The notes under the pieces: model-generated
Told to the model about the DNA's origin: nothing
The model's input: the letters and a program-made list of their open reading frames with translations, nothing else
The model's database searches: none
Translations under genes and position numbers: made by a program
DNA from: an uncultured bacterium
GTDB lineage: Bacteria > Bdellovibrionota_C > UBA2361 > SZUA-149 > CALKYB01
DNA length: 16,958 nucleotides
NCBI GenBank assembly: GCA_938022485.1
Contig: CALIEE010000113.1
Coordinates: 1 to 16,958 of the forward strand
Reading direction: 5' to 3'
In this document: positions 14,350 through 16,958 of the stretch, piece after piece
Layout of the letters: each line of letters begins with the position of its first letter
How positions within the stretch are numbered: the first letter of the stretch is position 1

Positions 14350-16136
14350 GAACTGAGACTTCAAATAAAGTACTGGTAAAGCGTTTATTTTCTTATCTTC
14401 GCCCGCACAAAGCGAAGTTTTTGATCGCTGTTGGTGCCATGGCAGTGTATGGAATGACCGATGGGGTTATTCCTTTCTTGCTCAAAAATATTCTGGACAA
14501 AATTTTTGGTGAGCAGGACCAATCGATGCTCTACCTGATTCCAGGTTTATTAGTTGGTTTTGCTATTCTTAGGGCTGGTTTTGGATTTGCTCAGCAATAC
14601 CTAGCCGCTTCAGTTGGTCTTTCTATAGTGCAGGATATAAGAAATGACATTAACAAGAAGCTTCTCGACTTATCTCCTTCTTTTTACAATGCCAGTAGGG
14701 CTGGAAATCTTATTTCCAGAATGACTAATGACACACTTTTGGTTCGAACTGCTTTAACCGATGCTTCTGCAGCATTGCTGAGGGATTCAATTCGTATTGT
14801 GGCTTTGGTCTTTGCGGCAGTTTGGCTAGATCCCGTTCTTGGTACTGCTGCCTTGTTTGTTTTTCCTTTAGCGATCTATCCAATAATTCGTTTCGGTAAG
14901 AAAGTAAGGAAGCATAGTCGAGTGGGGCAAGATCAATTTGGAGGCCTGACCAGTAACTTAGGTGAGACCATTGCAGGTTATAAGGTTATTCAGTCTTTTA
15001 ATCTTCAAGAAATGATTCAAAAAAGGTTTTTGCAAGAGAACTCTGTTCTAACAAAGACTTTGAAAAAGGCCGAGCGATACGGGGCGCTGTCTTCGCCAAC
15101 TAACGAGGTGCTTTCCAGCTTAGCTATTGCCGCAATAATTATATACGGGGGTTCCACTGTAATAGACGGAACTCGTACTCAAGGGCAGTTCATAGCTTTT
15201 CTAGTAGCCTTGTTTCTAATGTATGACCCTGCAAAGAAGCTTGGAAAAATAAACAATACAATCCAGACGGGTTTTTCAGCAGCTGAACGAATTTTTGAAT
15301 TACTAGATGAGCCGGTGGATATCGTTGAAGCCGAAGATGCAAAAGACCTAGTTCTTGAAAAATCTTCAATTGAATTTCAAAACCTAAGCTTTAAGTATTC
15401 TGCTGATGGGGAGAACGTTCTTGAAGATATCACTTTGTCAGTTCCAGAAGGTGGAACTTTGGCATTGGTTGGTCCTAGCGGTGGTGGAAAGTCGACTTTA
15501 GTAAGCATGCTGCCACGTTATTATGACCCAACTTCAGGTAAGGTTTTAATATCTGGTCAGGATCTAAAAAATGTCAGTCTGAAGTCTTTGCGAGATACGG
15601 TTTCGGTTGTGGATCAACACACCTTTCTTTTTAATGACACTGTTGCTGCAAATATCGGTTTTGGAGATTCCAATGCTGGTATTGAGCAAATCAAAGAAGC
15701 GGCCAGAGCTGCTAACGCTTTAGGTTTTATCGAGGACTTGCCAGAGGGTTTTGATACTGTGATTGGTGAGCAGGGCTTAAGATTATCAGGAGGTCAACGC
15801 GCTCGCTTAGCTATTGCTAGAGCTTTGATTAAGAACTCTCCAATTTTGGTATTAGATGAAGCTACAGCCGCTTTGGACAGCGAGAGTGAAAAGTTTGTCC
15901 AGGAAGCGATTGAGAATTTAATGCAGGGTAGGACAGTTGTTGTGATCGCTCACCGCCTTGCAACTGTGCGTTCTGCCGACCAAATTGCTGTGATAGAAAA
16001 GGGTCGGGTGGTTGAGCTGGGTTCTCACCAAGAGCTGCTCTCCAAGAAGGGAATTTATACCAAACTACATGATATGCAGTTTGGAAGTTCTGAAGGCAGT
16101 AGCCGAGACCAATCCAAAGTAATGTTTAACCAATGA
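14346..16136 (+). CDS. msbA: Lipid A export ABC transporter MsbA-type (permease-ATPase fusion)
   Basis: MsbA is a homodimeric inner-membrane ABC exporter that flips lipid A-core to the periplasmic face. The 596-residue half-transporter has six predicted membrane helices in residues about 20-300. The ATPase domain carries Walker A GPSGGGKST at 376-384, the Q-loop VDQHTFLF near 422-429, signature LSGGQ at 480-484, Walker B ILVLDE at 500-505 and the switch His536 in VIAHRLATV. The catalytic Glu505 is intact. E. coli MsbA is 582 residues. The TTG start overlaps the lpxB stop by four bases and has AGGAG seven bases upstream. The stop overlaps the waaA ATG. Sequence alone cannot exclude another lipid or drug as substrate, but a position between lpxB and waaA makes lipid A export very likely. 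Confidence 0.92.
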   Translation: MRTETSNKVLVKRLFSYLRPHKAKFLIAVGAMAVYGMTDGVIPFLLKNILDKIFGEQDQSMLYLIPGLLVGFAILRAGFGFAQQYLAASVGLSIVQDIRNDINKKLLDLSPSFYNASRAGNLISRMTNDTLLVRTALTDASAALLRDSIRIVALVFAAVWLDPVLGTAALFVFPLAIYPIIRFGKKVRKHSRVGQDQFGGLTSNLGETIAGYKVIQSFNLQEMIQKRFLQENSVLTKTLKKAERYGALSSPTNEVLSSLAIAAIIIYGGSTVIDGTRTQGQFIAFLVALFLMYDPAKKLGKINNTIQTGFSAAERIFELLDEPVDIVEAEDAKDLVLEKSSIEFQNLSFKYSADGENVLEDITLSVPEGGTLALVGPSGGGKSTLVSMLPRYYDPTSGKVLISGQDLKNVSLKSLRDTVSVVDQHTFLFNDTVAANIGFGDSNAGIEQIKEAARAANALGFIEDLPEGFDTVIGEQGLRLSGGQRARLAIARALIKNSPILVLDEATAALDSESEKFVQEAIENLMQGRTVVVIAHRLATVRSADQIAVIEKGRVVELGSHQELLSKKGIYTKLHDMQFGSSEGSSRDQSKVMFNQ

Positions 16137-16958
16137 CTTTGCCTCTTCGGTTATACAACTCCTTTCTTGGGCTAGTTGGCCCTTTGGTTGGAATACTACT
16201 GGGGCTTTTGCCAAAGTTTTCTTTTAGTTCAGCTGAAAGAAATGGTTTTGGTGATTGGAAGCATCTTCAAGCAGGAAATGAAGAGAAGACAGTTTGGATT
16301 CATGCAGCTTCAGTAGGCGAAGTGAATGGAATCAAACCTCTCTTGCTACGACTACAATCTTCATGGCCTGGGTGCCGCTTTGTAATTTCTACAACCAGTG
16401 AGACTGGAAAAGCGGCTGCGCTTCGGTTAAGTCCCCACGTGGCCCTCTTGCCTTTTGACTACCCCCAAGCGGTAAGCCGGGTTATTGCTAAAGTTAGACC
16501 TGACCTATTTGTTCTTGCTGAAACAGAAATTTGGCCAGTGTTGCTGAGTGAAATCAAGAGACGAGAGATTCCTCTAGCCATTGTTAATGCTAGAATTTCT
16601 GATTATTCATGGGGGCGGTATAAATTATTCAAGAATCTTTTATCTCCGCTTCTAAGTCATGCCCGTGTAGTAGCAGCGCAGAGTGAGAGAGACAAAGAAC
16701 GGTTTGTTTCCCTAGGTTGCCGGGAAGAAAGTGTCGTTGTTAGTGGAACAACTAAGTATGACAATTTACTTCCAGCCAAGGCTGATCGAAGAAAGATGCA
16801 GTCCAGTTTTGGTTTTAAGCCAGAGGATAAAGTATTTGTTGCCGGTAGTGTGAGGCCCGGTGAAGACGGTCTGGTGGTTGATGCTTTTAGAAATCTAAAA
16901 GCTCGCACTCCTGACTTGAAAATGATTATTGCACCTCGGCATCCAGAAGAATTCGAGA
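16133..16958 (+). CDS. waaA: 3-deoxy-D-manno-octulosonic acid (Kdo) transferase, partial at the 3' end
   Basis: WaaA (KdtA, GT30) transfers Kdo from CMP-Kdo to the lipid A precursor at the inner membrane. The frame starts at ATG 16133, overlapping the msbA stop (ATGA), and is open to the window end: 275 complete codons. A hydrophobic N-terminal anchor (about 9-28) is followed by WIHAASVGEV, where Glu63 is the expected catalytic base, then STTSETG, PFDYPQAVSRVI, AETEIWPVLL, NARIS, VSGTTKYDN and the start of the donor domain, ending in APRHPEEFE. The segment usually reading like GSTHxGEE is GSVRPGED, so a conserved Thr and His are replaced. Whether it adds one or two Kdo residues cannot be told. 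Given the usual length of about 420 residues, roughly a third lies beyond the window. Confidence 0.95.
   Translation, partial: MTLPLRLYNSFLGLVGPLVGILLGLLPKFSFSSAERNGFGDWKHLQAGNEEKTVWIHAASVGEVNGIKPLLLRLQSSWPGCRFVISTTSETGKAAALRLSPHVALLPFDYPQAVSRVIAKVRPDLFVLAETEIWPVLLSEIKRREIPLAIVNARISDYSWGRYKLFKNLLSPLLSHARVVAAQSERDKERFVSLGCREESVVVSGTTKYDNLLPAKADRRKMQSSFGFKPEDKVFVAGSVRPGEDGLVVDAFRNLKARTPDLKMIIAPRHPEEFE

Overview
The window comes from a Gram-negative bacterium. The evidence is a lipid A/inner-core cluster (lpxB, an MsbA-type exporter, waaA), an AsmA-family envelope protein, and Shine-Dalgarno sites with mixed ATG/GTG/TTG starts. Base composition looks moderately AT-rich. I cannot assign a lineage. 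RadD and DUF2288 look gammaproteobacterial in character, while a histone H1-like tail protein, a lone TadE-like protein and a Thg1-like protein are scattered more widely (for example in deltaproteobacterial-type and uncultured marine lineages). No insertion sequence, prophage, CRISPR array, tRNA or rRNA was recognised. Most of the window reads as chromosomal housekeeping DNA with a few unusual genes.

Left part (1-5540). The window opens inside the 3' end of a lysine-rich histone H1-like gene, which ends at a strong UUCG-loop terminator. A gene-free stretch follows, carrying a 19-bp inverted repeat that could fold as a closed RNA. Next is a GFA-family gene on the minus strand that appears broken by two one-base losses. 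Then come meaB (+), an acyl-CoA dehydrogenase (-) with its catalytic glutamate apparently in the helix-G position, a SufT/MIP18-like Fe-S protein (+), an isolated TadE-like pseudopilin (-), and a Thg1-like 3'-5' nucleotidyltransferase (+) with a basic C-terminal tail. The Thg1-like gene is the most unusual gene here.

Middle part (5547-8390). A probable minus-strand operon of radD followed by a DUF2288 gene diverges from rpiA. rpiA has a good -35/-10 candidate and an SD that points to a GTG start.

Right part (8405-16958). Two envelope operons diverge from a 321-bp control region (12811-13131). The minus-strand operon is asmA-like, then a GT4 glycosyltransferase, then a formyltransferase (10-bp gap, then 8-bp overlap). 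It suggests assembly or modification of a surface glycan. The plus-strand operon is lpxB, msbA, waaA, with stop/start overlaps at both junctions. It covers lipid A disaccharide synthesis, lipid A-core flipping and Kdo addition. waaA runs off the window end.
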